From the NCBI RefSeq assembly GCF_900106925.1, contig NZ_FNNZ01000007.1:1-64000 (forward strand): DNA of 64,000 nt. The letters are read 5' to 3'. Shown piece after piece: positions 37,736 to 46,055 of this stretch (positions are counted from its first letter, which is position 1; each line of letters begins with the position of its first letter). A program made the position numbers and the translations under genes. The notes below the pieces were generated by a model that ran no database searches, was not told the DNA's origin, and saw only the letters and a list, made by a program, of their open reading frames with translations. Source of the DNA: Thiocapsa roseopersicina (lineage in GTDB: Bacteria > Pseudomonadota > Gammaproteobacteria > Chromatiales > Chromatiaceae).

Positions 37736-39225
37736 GGTTGCTTAAGTCCCTCGCCGACGGCCTTTTCCAGTTTCTTCAGGGTGTCGCAGCGCAACAGCGC
37801 CTCGTCGAGCCGACCGCGGATCGCGCGAAGCGGCTCGCGCTCGGCGTCCTCGGCGGCCAGCTCGCGATCGAGCGTCCGCAAGGCGGCGCAGTCCATTTGA
37901 GCATCCACCAGCTTCTGGCGATAGGTTTGGGCGCGGGCGCAGCGGGCAAGCTCGGTGTCGAGTCGCTCCCGCAAGGCCGCGAGCGGAGGCCGGGTGACAT
38001 CCAGACCCGCCGACTCGCGATCCAGCTTCAGGATGGCCGAACAACCGCCGTCGTGTTGCTCCAAGGCTGCATCCAGCGCGACGGCGAGCCGATCGGCCTC
38101 GGCGCAGCGTACAAGCTCGCGGGTAAGTTGCTCGCGGACCGGTCGCCAAGGCGTCTCGTCCCGTGCGACCTCCGACGCCTGCTCGGGCTCGGGCGCGGGC
38201 AGACCGACCGCAACGCCCAGCTCGGTCAGCTCGGTACAGTTGCCGAGCCGACGCTCCAGCTCGGCCGCCGCCTGGGCCGAGGTCTCGCAGACACCGATGC
38301 GCCCGTCGAGCCGCGCGAGGATGCCGGCAAAGGGCTCGCGGTCGAGATCCGGTCCCCGCGTCGGCGACTCGCCGTCCGACCCGGCCAGACCCTGTCGAAT
38401 CTCGGCGAGCCGCGTGCAATCCCAATCGGCGGCGATCACCTCGCGATCGAGCGACTCGGCCGCGGCGCAGCGGGCCTGCTCGACGGCGATCCGCTCACGC
38501 AGCTCCGCGTAGCCCTTGCCCTGCGGATCGAGCCGATCGATCCGCAGGGCAAGGGCCCCGAGCCGATCCGGCCCCGCACAGGCCGTAGCGAGCGCGGCCT
38601 GAAGCTCGGCGGCGAGCGAATCGGCCTCGCGCCGATCGAGCCAGAGCCAGCCGCCGCCTGCGAGAGCGGCCCCGAGGATCAGCACAATTGCACCGGCCCA
38701 ACCCCAGCGGAAGCGACGACGCACAGGCGTCTCGGACGCGGAAGCGGAGGCTAGGACCGGGCCATTGGAACGCCCACGCCTCGTCTCTTCCACCAGCACG
38801 AACCCCCAGAGCGTGAGCACGGGCTCGTCGCCGATCACATAGACATGGGAGTCGTCCGGATACCGGGTCGCTGCGCGCAGGAGGGCGGCGATGGACTCGG
38901 AGCCCTTCACCCGGGTCGGCAGCGCATCGGCGAGCCGTCGCAAGGCATCCAGCCGCTCCTCGAGCTTGGCCTTCATGGCGGCGCGGCGCGCGGCCGGCAG
39001 AGCGGTCAACCGCGTCGGCTGGCCCGGCAGATCGCTGTACCAGTCGACCGTCTTGCCGTCGGCGCAGGGTACGGGCAAGGTGAAGACCGACGCGGCGACC
39101 CCCGGCAGATGTCTGCGGATGAGGGTCTGAAGCTCCCGATGCAGGTCGTCGAGCCCGGCAAGCTCCTCGGTCGGCAGTCGATAGCCGCTGATGTCGACCC
39201 GTGCGACCCGCAGTGATGATGCCAA
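37732..39225 (-). CDS. second SrfA-related membrane protein with cysteine-paired helical repeats
   Basis: The 497-residue protein shares its N-terminal domain with SrfA: CADGKTVDWYSDLPGQP against EDGDTLDWYAPRPGP, and DDSHVYVIGDEPVLTLWGFV against EDHVYLVDGRPVVSFWGFV, with HVY at 127-129 and WGFV at ~140 in both. One membrane helix follows at ~175-195. The outer part is a set of about five helical repeats, each with two cysteines; three have spacing C-x16-C and one C-x20-C (for example ARCARAQTYRQKLVDAQMDC). These look like helical hairpins closed by disulfides in the periplasm. Its stop overlaps the srfA ATG. It is the first gene of the cluster, so the cluster promoter should lie upstream of 39225. 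Confidence 0.75.
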   Translation of the reverse strand: MASSLRVARVDISGYRLPTEELAGLDDLHRELQTLIRRHLPGVAASVFTLPVPCADGKTVDWYSDLPGQPTRLTALPAARRAAMKAKLEERLDALRRLADALPTRVKGSESIAALLRAATRYPDDSHVYVIGDEPVLTLWGFVLVEETRRGRSNGPVLASASASETPVRRRFRWGWAGAIVLILGAALAGGGWLWLDRREADSLAAELQAALATACAGPDRLGALALRIDRLDPQGKGYAELRERIAVEQARCAAAESLDREVIAADWDCTRLAEIRQGLAGSDGESPTRGPDLDREPFAGILARLDGRIGVCETSAQAAAELERRLGNCTELTELGVAVGLPAPEPEQASEVARDETPWRPVREQLTRELVRCAEADRLAVALDAALEQHDGGCSAILKLDRESAGLDVTRPPLAALRERLDTELARCARAQTYRQKLVDAQMDCAALRTLDRELAAEDAEREPLRAIRGRLDEALLRCDTLKKLEKAVGEGLKQP

Positions 39226-39372
39226 CCGAGCCTCCCTTGAACTGCCGTGCGCCAGGCCTAGGGCGGGCCTGATCGGTCTCTAGTCTAACGATTGCGCGCT
39301 TGGCCGAACAATGTCTCGATTCCCCTTGTCGCTAAGGTTCCCGTCTCGATGACCGGGCGCGCCGCCGAAAGC

Positions 39373-39930
39373 TCAATGCTCCCGCCAACCGCGCTGCCGC
39401 GCCTTGCGGCCCCAGATCCAGACATACTGCGCGCCGCTGACGACGACGGTCACGAAACAGGCCCAGATCATCGTCTCGATCAAGCCTTCCGGAAGCTCAA
39501 GCGGACCCGCAGCCATGATGACCATCACAACCAGCAGGATCTGGAGCACGGTGTTGAGCTTGCTGATCGGCAGAGGCGCGGCCTCGACCGCCTCGACACG
39601 ATAGTTGTAGACGACGGCACCGGTGACGATCACCAGATCGCGCAGGATTACCGCAATCACCAACCAAACCGGAACCAGCCCCTGCCAACCAAGGATCAAA
39701 AAACACGCGACCAGCAATGCCTTGTCGGCGAGCGGATCCAGGATCCCGCCCAAGCGCGAGCGCCAGTCATAGCGTTTCGCCAGATAGCCATCCAGGCCGT
39801 CCGACGCCCCCGCCGCGGCGAACAGGACCAAGGCCCATCCATACTCTTGGCGGAGCAGCAGGTACATGACGGGCGCGACCGCGACGAGTCGCAGGACGCT
39901 GATGATATTCGGAAGATCCCTGAGCTGCAC
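39373..39930 (-). CDS. CDP-alcohol phosphatidyltransferase (PgsA-like)
   Basis: The enzyme joins a CDP-diacylglycerol to an alcohol in phospholipid synthesis; this member resembles PgsA (glycerol-3-phosphate acceptor) or cardiolipin-type transferases. The 185-residue protein has the family motif D-G-x2-D-G-x2-A-K-R-x8-G-x3-D-x3-D (SDGLDGYLAKR, GGILDPLADK) and about five membrane helices. I chose the GTG at 39930 (VQLRDLPNIISVLRLVAVAP) because GGAG lies 5 bp upstream and the family starts at IPN-L-I-S-x-L-R; the longer frame to 40038 is not family-like. The gene is divergent from purM. Which lipid head group it uses cannot be told from sequence alone. Confidence 0.85.
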   Translation of the reverse strand: MQLRDLPNIISVLRLVAVAPVMYLLLRQEYGWALVLFAAAGASDGLDGYLAKRYDWRSRLGGILDPLADKALLVACFLILGWQGLVPVWLVIAVILRDLVIVTGAVVYNYRVEAVEAAPLPISKLNTVLQILLVVMVIMAAGPLELPEGLIETMIWACFVTVVVSGAQYVWIWGRKARQRGWREH

Positions 39931-40149
39931 GTACACACTCCGATCGCCGGGGCGGCACCAAACCTTGATGCCTCTCCGGTTGATGCTAGTCGGGTCCGTG
40001 GCGTCTGTCCAAGGCCAATGCCCCGTCGCGGTGCACACTCGCCGTCGCGACCGACCCGCCCGGCGGCGCCGACCGGGTCCATCGCCCGTACTGCGGGCCC
40101 GGCCGGACTGCTAGAATAGCCGGTCAAACACGTCCCTTGGAGCCAAAGC

Positions 40150-41223
40150 GTGACGCAGGATTCAGCCACGTCCTCATCGCCATCCCTCAGTTATCGCGAC
40201 GCAGGAGTCGACATCGACGCCGGCGCCCGACTGGTCGAGCGCATCAAGCCGCTCGCCGCCGCCACCGCTCGACCCGGCGTTATCACCGGTCTCGGCGGGT
40301 TCGGGGCGCTCTTCGAGCTCCCGCTTGCCGATTATCGGCAACCCGTGCTGGTCTCGGGCACGGACGGGGTGGGCACCAAGCTCAAGCTCGCGATCGACCT
40401 GCGTCGACACGACAGCATCGGCATCGATCTGGTCGCCATGTGCGCGAACGACATCCTGGTCAGCGGCGCCGAGCCCTTGTTCTTTCTCGACTATTACGCC
40501 ACCGGCAAGCTCGATGTCGAGGTCGCCGCAGCCGTCGTCTCGGGCATCGCACGCGGCTGCGCGCTCGCCGGCTGCGCCCTGACCGGCGGCGAGACGGCCG
40601 AGATGCCCGGCATCTATCGCCCGGGCGACTACGACCTCGCCGGCTTCTGTGTCGGAATCGCGGAGAAGGCGGATCTCATCGTCCCGGACCGGGTCCGACC
40701 GGGCGACGCGCTGATCGGGCTCGCCGCGTCCGGTCCGCACTCCAACGGCTATTCGCTGATCCGCAAGGTCATCGAGGTGAGCGGTGCGGATCTCGGCGAA
40801 GATCTGGACGGCGTCAGCCTCGGCGAGCGACTGCTGGCGCCGACGCGGATCTATGTTGGGTCCGTCCTGCCCTTGACACGCGCCATCCGGGTGCACGCCC
40901 TCGCCCACATCACCGGCGGCGGCTTGACCGAGAACCTGCCGCGGGTGCTCCCTGACGACACCCGCGCCGTCCTAGACCTCGCGAGCTGGACCCGCCCTGC
41001 GGTCTTCGACTGGCTCCAGTCCAAGGGCGGCATCGAGGATGCGGAGATGCTGCGGACCTTCAACTGCGGGATCGGGATGGTGGTTGTCGTCGACGCAGGC
41101 GATCTCGATCAAGCACTCGAGCTGCTGCGCGCCGGCGGCGAGGATGCGCGTGTGATCGGACAGGTCGAGGCGGGTCAAGGGCCCTCGTCGGTACGCTATA
41201 TCGGCGAGGCCGCGCATGCCTGA
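40150..41223 (+). CDS. purM: phosphoribosylformylglycinamidine cyclo-ligase
   Basis: PurM makes AIR from FGAM with ATP in de novo purine synthesis. The 357-residue protein begins with GTG ([20 protein letters not shown]), has [20 protein letters not shown], the ATP-binding [34 protein letters not shown] and the C-terminal [16 protein letters not shown]. Length matches the family (~345). purN overlaps its end by 8 bp, so the two form an operon. Confidence 0.97.
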   Translation: MTQDSATSSSPSLSYRDAGVDIDAGARLVERIKPLAAATARPGVITGLGGFGALFELPLADYRQPVLVSGTDGVGTKLKLAIDLRRHDSIGIDLVAMCANDILVSGAEPLFFLDYYATGKLDVEVAAAVVSGIARGCALAGCALTGGETAEMPGIYRPGDYDLAGFCVGIAEKADLIVPDRVRPGDALIGLAASGPHSNGYSLIRKVIEVSGADLGEDLDGVSLGERLLAPTRIYVGSVLPLTRAIRVHALAHITGGGLTENLPRVLPDDTRAVLDLASWTRPAVFDWLQSKGGIEDAEMLRTFNCGIGMVVVVDAGDLDQALELLRAGGEDARVIGQVEAGQGPSSVRYIGEAAHA

Positions 41224-41935
41224 TGGCGGACGCCTGCGCGTCGTCGCCCTGATCTCGGGCAGCGGCAGCAACCTGCAGGCCTTGATGGACGAAGCGGCAA
41301 ACGGCGGGGCTTTCGAGATCGTCGCCGTCATCAGCAACCGCGCGGATGCTTTCGGCCTGGAACGGGCCAGGCGTACCGGTATCCCGGCCGAGGTGCTGGA
41401 CCATCGCGACTTCGCGGGACGCGAGCCCTACGAGGCCGAGCTGCTCGCCCTGATCGATCGCTACGCGCCCGGCCTGGTGATCTTGGCCGGCTTCATGCGC
41501 ATCCTCACACCCTCTTTCGTAGAGCACTATGCCGGACGGATGCTCAACATCCATCCCTCGCTCCTACCCAAATTCCGGGGGCTTCAAACCCATCAGCGCG
41601 CACTGGATGCCGAAGAGCGCGAGCATGGCGCCAGTGTCCACTTCGTCACACCCGAGCTCGACGGCGGACCCGTCGTCATTCAGGCTCGACTGGACATCCA
41701 TCCGGGAGAGGATGCAGCGACATTGGCGCAACGGGTGCTCGCGCAGGAGCACGTCATCTATCCGCGGGCCGTCGGCTGGTTCGCGCAAGGACGGCTGCGA
41801 CTGGGGGAGGATGGCCGGCCGTGGTTGGACGGCGCGCCGCTGACATCGCCGATCATGATCGATGCCGCGACCGGCTTCGATGGTCTAGGAACGGGCGACG
41901 AGTCTCCTCAAGTGCGCGCGGTGCGGACAAGATGA
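41216..41935 (+). CDS. purN: phosphoribosylglycinamide formyltransferase
   Basis: PurN transfers the formyl group from 10-formyl-THF to GAR. The 239-residue protein has [14 protein letters not shown], the catalytic [20 protein letters not shown] with the Asn and His, then [20 protein letters not shown]. The C-terminal ~25 residues ([20 protein letters not shown]) go beyond the usual end and are probably disordered. The ATG at 41216 lies within the purM end, which suggests coupled translation. Confidence 0.96.
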   Translation: MPDGGRLRVVALISGSGSNLQALMDEAANGGAFEIVAVISNRADAFGLERARRTGIPAEVLDHRDFAGREPYEAELLALIDRYAPGLVILAGFMRILTPSFVEHYAGRMLNIHPSLLPKFRGLQTHQRALDAEEREHGASVHFVTPELDGGPVVIQARLDIHPGEDAATLAQRVLAQEHVIYPRAVGWFAQGRLRLGEDGRPWLDGAPLTSPIMIDAATGFDGLGTGDESPQVRAVRTR

Positions 41936-41995
41936 TCAATTAACTCGTGATCCCCGGAGCTCGGGACGTCGTTGCAACAAGCCAAAGAGACCGAT

Positions 41996-42802
41996 ATGGA
42001 TATTCAAACCGACAGAAACCGCTTTCGCGAAGGAACGCTGGTTCGATGGGACGGGGCCAAGGGGTTCGGGTTCATCCGGCCAAACGACGGTGGCAAGGAC
42101 GTCTTCGTCCACGTCAGTGCACTCCCTTCAGGCTTGATTCCCAACATCGGAACGTCCCTGGTTTTCAGTGCAGGCGACGATCCTCGGGGGCGCGGTCAAC
42201 GGGTGATCAAAGCGGTTGCAGCAGGTTACTCAGGCCGGACAGCGGTACAGGCCGTTCCCGCAGTCAGGGCGAAACCGGTCTACGTCCGCAAGGAGCGGGC
42301 CGGAGTTGGCGCCGACGGCAGTCGGAGGCATGTCGGCGGCGTTCAATCGGCGCGCCCCCGAAACCCGCGCGACCAGACGCTCAAACGGCTCCCGCTCAAC
42401 CTGCAGACCGCCATGGTTGCCGTTCTATCGCTGGTGTGTCTCGTCGCTGCCGCCAAGATGGCGCCGCTGACACCGCTCCCCTTCATCGCCTACCCGGTCT
42501 TCAGCTCGCTTGCCTTCCTGATGTATGCCCGCGATAAGCTTCGCGCGATCCAAGGCAACTGGCGCATCCCGGAGTCCTCGCTCCACTTGGTCGAGATGGC
42601 GGGCGGTTGGCCAGGTGCCTATATCGCCCAGCAGATGATGCGCCACAAGACCGTGAAAGCGAGCTATCAGGTGACCTTCTGGCTCATCGTCCTGCTCCAT
42701 GTCGGTTTTTGGATTCTATGGATTGCCTCGCCCGAGACGGTGCTGGAGCAGTTTCAGCCGATCGCGGATCATTTATCCAACTACATGACGGTTAACCGCT
42801 AA
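41996..42802 (+). CDS. cold-shock domain protein fused to DUF1294 membrane domain
   Basis: Residues ~8-65 are a cold-shock domain with both RNA-binding motifs (KGFGFI and VFVHV), followed by a basic linker and a C-terminal DUF1294 domain with about four membrane helices (AMVAVLSLVCLVAAAKMAPL, FIAYPVFSSLAFLMYARDKL, the conserved RIPESSLHLVEMAGGWPGAY, then VTFWLIVLLHVGFWILWIAS). This fusion is known in proteobacteria; the function is unknown, though it ties RNA binding to the membrane. I chose the ATG at 41996 (MDIQTDRNRFREGTLVRWDG), which starts the domain properly; a TTG at 41972 is in frame. It is 60 bp after purN. Confidence 0.88.
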   Translation: MDIQTDRNRFREGTLVRWDGAKGFGFIRPNDGGKDVFVHVSALPSGLIPNIGTSLVFSAGDDPRGRGQRVIKAVAAGYSGRTAVQAVPAVRAKPVYVRKERAGVGADGSRRHVGGVQSARPRNPRDQTLKRLPLNLQTAMVAVLSLVCLVAAAKMAPLTPLPFIAYPVFSSLAFLMYARDKLRAIQGNWRIPESSLHLVEMAGGWPGAYIAQQMMRHKTVKASYQVTFWLIVLLHVGFWILWIASPETVLEQFQPIADHLSNYMTVNR

Positions 42803-42830
42803 AAGCACGGGCCGGTCTCGGTCCGATCCC

Positions 42831-43085
42831 TCAATGCTCGCACTTGTCGAGCTTTTCTCGAGCGCCAGGGATCACCGACAGGAGAAAGGTCGAGACGAGC
42901 ACGATCGGCGCGAGAATGATGAGCACGAGCGCGAAGAACAGGACGATCTGCTGCAGGTAGGCCAGCTCGGGCAGGACATATCGCACGGCCACAAAGAGCA
43001 AGATGGCCGCGACGAAAAAGATCGCCGAAACGACCACCCCGTCGCGCATGGTCCTGCAGCCGAGGATCAGCAACCGATGAAGCAT
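42831..43085 (-). CDS. small two-helix membrane protein, 84 aa
   Basis: The 84-residue protein has two membrane helices (GVVVSAIFFVAAILLFVAVR and IVLFFALVLIILAPIVLVST) and a short charged tail (ARKLDKCEH-like, with the last residues GAREKLDKCEH). A good GGAGGAG site lies before the ATG at 43085. It is 29 bp after, and on the other strand to, the cold-shock protein, and follows the DUF6489 gene on its own strand, with which it may be co-transcribed. I do not recognise the family. Confidence 0.7.
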   Translation of the reverse strand: MLHRLLILGCRTMRDGVVVSAIFFVAAILLFVAVRYVLPELAYLQQIVLFFALVLIILAPIVLVSTFLLSVIPGAREKLDKCEH

Positions 43086-43114
43086 TCGTCATCTCCTCCG
43101 CGGTGTCGTGCGCA

Positions 43115-43405
43115 CTATTTTCGTCGCGGCGTGGACTCGGCGGCCGAGCTCTCGCTGCTCGAGCCCGTTGTGCCGGACGACATGCTCGTCGCATTCGTCA
43201 GCATCTTCTGGAACATATCCCACGAGGCCATGGTCCCGGTCACGTAGGGTTGGAAGAGCTTGATCGGGTCGTAACCCTCGGTGCCGGCAACCATGCGCTC
43301 GCGAATGTCGTCCATCAACTGGCGCTGAAAGGCTTCGACGTCCGGCAAGCCCAACAGCTTGCGCATCTCTTCCGGCGTCATCTCGACATCGAAACTCATC
43401 TTCAT
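43115..43405 (-). CDS. DUF6489-family protein
   Basis: The 96-residue protein begins M-K-M-S-F-D-V-E-M-T-P-E-E-M-R-K-L-L-G-L-P-D-V, which matches the small DUF6489 family (TPEE-x2-R-x-L-L-G-L-P-D-V). A helical body follows (FQRQLMDDIRERMVAGTEGY, PIKLFQPYVTGTMASWDMFQ), then a Ser/Thr-rich tail. I chose 43405 because GGAGAG lies upstream; a longer frame reaches 43483. Function unknown; soluble. Same strand and probably same transcript as the small membrane protein 30 bp downstream. Confidence 0.75.
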   Translation of the reverse strand: MKMSFDVEMTPEEMRKLLGLPDVEAFQRQLMDDIRERMVAGTEGYDPIKLFQPYVTGTMASWDMFQKMLTNATSMSSGTTGSSSESSAAESTPRRK

Positions 43406-43528
43406 GCTTCTCTCCTTGGAGCGCGGCGCGGCACGGTGCCCCGCCTGCCCGATAACTCTGGACGATGACGAGCGTCTATTCAAGCCGCCTCGCGACGACG
43501 CTCAAGCCCGAGATACGTCCGGCTCGGG

Positions 43529-44008
43529 CTAGTGCCGACTCGCACGCGGGACCGAATCGGTCGGTGCGGGATCCTCCACGGCCATGGTGCGACGCACCCT
43601 GCGCCCGACCAGGAGGCAGGCCCGCTCGAATGCCCGACCGGCCTCGCGTGCGTTCCACTCCCACTCCGAGGGATGCGCGGTCACCGGGAACTGCCAGTGT
43701 CCGGTCGTCAGCACGGTGCCGATGCGCACCTCGAGCGTCCAGTCGTGCCAGACCGTGCCCGGCTGATCGTCCTCGACGAATTCCTGCTCGGCGAGTCGGA
43801 TATAGTTGCCGGCGCGATCCTCCATCGAGACCAGGTCGGAGAGCACCAGGGAGTCGTCGACGCAACTACTCCAGCCGGTGTGGACCGCGCTGGCCGTCCC
43901 CATTAAGGAGTGGATGAGGAGTGACGGTGTCAAGGTCAGCGACAAGGGGGTTTCCCAATCCGGCTCGGCGACGTCGCTCGGGCTCTCGGGGTCGGTCTGG
44001 ATGGCCAT
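43529..44008 (-). CDS. hypothetical protein, 159 aa
   Basis: I do not recognise this family. The soluble 159-residue protein has an acidic N-terminus (MAIQTDPESPSDVAEPDWET), a hydrophobic part (PLSLTLTPSLLIHSLMGTAS), and a C-terminal helix with two arginine pairs (RAFERACLLVGRRVRRTMAV). No signal peptide. The ATG at 44008 has a GGAT-like site 7 bp upstream. It shares the strand of the DUF6489 gene 120 bp downstream. Confidence 0.65.
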   Translation of the reverse strand: MAIQTDPESPSDVAEPDWETPLSLTLTPSLLIHSLMGTASAVHTGWSSCVDDSLVLSDLVSMEDRAGNYIRLAEQEFVEDDQPGTVWHDWTLEVRIGTVLTTGHWQFPVTAHPSEWEWNAREAGRAFERACLLVGRRVRRTMAVEDPAPTDSVPRASRH

Positions 44009-44158
44009 TGCAGATCCTTCATGGTCGACTTGTTCCCGGCTGATGCAGGGCGTCTAATGAACTTCAGTCTATAGTTCAGGTCCGCCGCAGGGCAATCCTC
44101 GTTCGGCTTTCATGCCTCGGCCTTCGGCCGAGGTCAGGCAAAATCCCAAGGTTGTATC

Positions 44159-44473
44159 ATGTCCGTTCTGCTCGATCTCAGCATCTTCCCGGTCGACCGA
44201 GGTGCCGGCGTCAGCGGCTTCGTCGCCCCCGTCATCGCCATGATCCGCGACAGCGGCCACGACTACCGACTCTCGCCGATGGGCACCGTCGTGGAAACCG
44301 ACACCCTGCCCGAGGCGCTCGCACTGATCGAGCGCGCCCATGAGATCCTCGACGCCTTGGGTTGCGAGCGCGTCTATGCGACGGCGAAGCTCGACATCCG
44401 GAAGGGTCCGGGCGGGCGGATGGAGGGGAAGGTTGAGTCGGTGCGCAAGCAGATCGGGCAGGTCGCCTGCTGA
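44159..44473 (+). CDS. MTH1187/YkoF-family thiamine-binding protein
   Basis: The 104-residue protein matches the MTH1187 (UPF0045) family of small homo-oligomeric ligand-binding proteins related to thiamine-binding YkoF: FPVDRGAGVSGFVAPVIAMI, SGHDYRLSPMGTVVETDTLP and RVYATAKLDIRKGPGG. Length is normal. Its TGA stop (44471-44473) is the first three bases of a repeat element, so the insertion or the stop codon is exactly at the border. It may store or buffer thiamine or a related ligand in the cytosol. Confidence 0.9.
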   Translation: MSVLLDLSIFPVDRGAGVSGFVAPVIAMIRDSGHDYRLSPMGTVVETDTLPEALALIERAHEILDALGCERVYATAKLDIRKGPGGRMEGKVESVRKQIGQVAC

Positions 44474-44702
44474 ACCGCGTCCTCCGGGCGCGATATGCAG
44501 AGGTTCGCAGAGCTGATGCGGTCGGTGGCCATGATCTGCGTATGGAGCTGGACGCGGTTCAGGATCTATAATCATCAAAGAGCCATTCAGCTAAAAATAT
44601 CTATTAATTAAACACTTAAACCGCGTCGACGCCAACACCTCAGAGGGATGCCGAGCTGGCCGCCCACTGGAAACGACGCATACCGCACAGGACGCGGTTT
44701 AA
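44471..44702. repeat. two-hairpin dispersed repeat, copy 3 (diverged)
   Basis: Unit 1 (44471-44561) has arms TGAACCGCGTCC and GGACGCGGTTCA, an exact complement. A longer AT-rich linker follows and unit 2 (44616-44702) has TTAAACCGCGTC and GACGCGGTTTAA. The interiors share little with other copies, but the arms and two-unit layout are the same. Compared with the common TTAAACCGCGCC / GGCGCGGTTTAA, both sides of the stem have changed together. It ends 17 bp before the metallophosphatase ATG, leaving AGGGGA as ribosome site. Confidence 0.8.
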
Positions 44703-44719
44703 CAGGGGACGCCCCGATC

Positions 44720-45562
44720 ATGAAGGTTGCGATCTTTTCCGATGTTCAAGCCAACCTGCCGGCGATGGAGGTCGCGGTCGAGCGGATCCTCGATTGGGAT
44801 CCGGATCTGGTGGTGATGGACGGGGACCTGGTCAATCGCGGTCCGAGCAGCCTTGCCTGTGTGGAGCTGTTCGACGAGCTGCGCCGGACACGCGGCTGGT
44901 TGCCGGTGAAGGGCAATCACGAGGCTTGGATCCTGCGCTGCGCTCTGGAGCCGCCCCGTACCGAGCTGGAGGGACAGATGCGGCGTTTCGCCGACTGGAC
45001 CTACGAGCAGTTGCGCGAGCGCATCGCGGCACTGGAAGGCTGGCCGGATCATCTCTGTTTCCACGGCGAGAGCGATTCGAGCTGGGTGCACGTCACGCAC
45101 GGGACCATGGCCGGGAACCGCTTCGGCATCTCGGCCGGCGTTTCGGACGAGGAGATCCGCGGCAACCTCCCGGTGGATGTCGCCCTGTTCGTGACGGCGC
45201 ACACCCATCGCCCCCTGCATCGCGAGCTGGACGGCACACCCATCCTGAACGTCGGCTCGGTCGGCTCGCCGTTCGACGGCGACACACGCGGAAGCTACGC
45301 CTTGCTCGAAGAGCGCCGGGGGCGTTGGACCTGGGAGATTGTGCGGTTCGACTACGACCGCGCTCGCGCGGAGCGGGATTTTCGCGATTCGGGCTTTATC
45401 GAAGAGGGAGGACCCTTGGCGCGCATCCTCTTCGAGGAGTGGCGTCAGGCACGTCTGTTGATGCCCTACTGGAGACGAGGTTTCGAGCCAGCCGTTCTCG
45501 CGGGAGAACGCGACCTCGGCAATGCAGTCGAGGAGTTCCTGCGGGATTCAGGCAAAGGCTGA
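44720..45562 (+). CDS. calcineurin-like metallophosphoesterase
   Basis: The 280-residue protein has the metal-site motifs of the calcineurin-like phosphoesterase superfamily: IFSDVQANLPAMEVAVERIL (D-x-Q in place of D-x-H), DGDLVNRGP, KGNHEAW, HVTHGTMAGN and TAHTHRPLHR, with the typical GSVGSPFDGDTRGSYALLEE. YfcE-like or diadenosine/serine phosphatase activities are possible. I chose the ATG at 44720 with AGGGGA upstream; a longer frame starts at 44648 inside the repeat element. Next genes are on the opposite strand or 490 bp away. Confidence 0.88.
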   Translation: MKVAIFSDVQANLPAMEVAVERILDWDPDLVVMDGDLVNRGPSSLACVELFDELRRTRGWLPVKGNHEAWILRCALEPPRTELEGQMRRFADWTYEQLRERIAALEGWPDHLCFHGESDSSWVHVTHGTMAGNRFGISAGVSDEEIRGNLPVDVALFVTAHTHRPLHRELDGTPILNVGSVGSPFDGDTRGSYALLEERRGRWTWEIVRFDYDRARAERDFRDSGFIEEGGPLARILFEEWRQARLLMPYWRRGFEPAVLAGERDLGNAVEEFLRDSGKG

Positions 45563-45618
45563 GCGGGTCGGGCGCCGGTGCGCCGAGGCGCACCGGGGTT
45601 CGATGGATGTCGTGACGG

Positions 45619-45789
45619 TCACTGCTTGGCCTGCTCGCTCAGGATGTAGACGGTGATCCCGGACCCGAGCAGCCCCAAGGCCACCATCGGGACCCAGGCG
45701 GTGGCCAGGAGCGCTTCGGCTCCGTAGGTCGCGCCGGCCAAGGTCAAGAAGAGGGTTGCCGTGATCAGACTTAAGATGAGAGGCATCAT
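45619..45789 (-). CDS. small two-helix membrane protein, 56 aa
   Basis: The frame encodes M-M-P then LILSLITATLFLTLAGATYG, a short linker AEALLATAW, then VPMVALGLLGSGITVYILSE ending QAKQ. Two predicted membrane helices and a GGAA site upstream of the first of two ATGs (45789) support a real gene. I do not know the family. It is on the opposite strand from the metallophosphatase and Hsp33, alone in its interval. Positions 45790-46055 hold only its likely promoter and the hslO leader. Confidence 0.6.
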   Translation of the reverse strand: MMPLILSLITATLFLTLAGATYGAEALLATAWVPMVALGLLGSGITVYILSEQAKQ

Positions 45790-46055
45790 GTTTGTTTCCT
45801 TTTAGCTACAACGTTGGATCTAATATTAGTCTTTGCTTAATTACTTGCAAGCCTCGCCGAGTCGCCTCGGACGCCGAAAACAGACCTACGCCGCGCATGT
45901 AACAGATTGAAACTAGAAGACGCATCAAGCGCAGTCAGGGCGTTCAGGACAATCCGTAGCTGCGGATCGGACACACGACCTGATCGATGACAAATTGCAA
46001 CAAGGTGTAACGGGGCAACAGTCGGCCCCTTGGAGCACCGCCCTTGGAGTATCGG

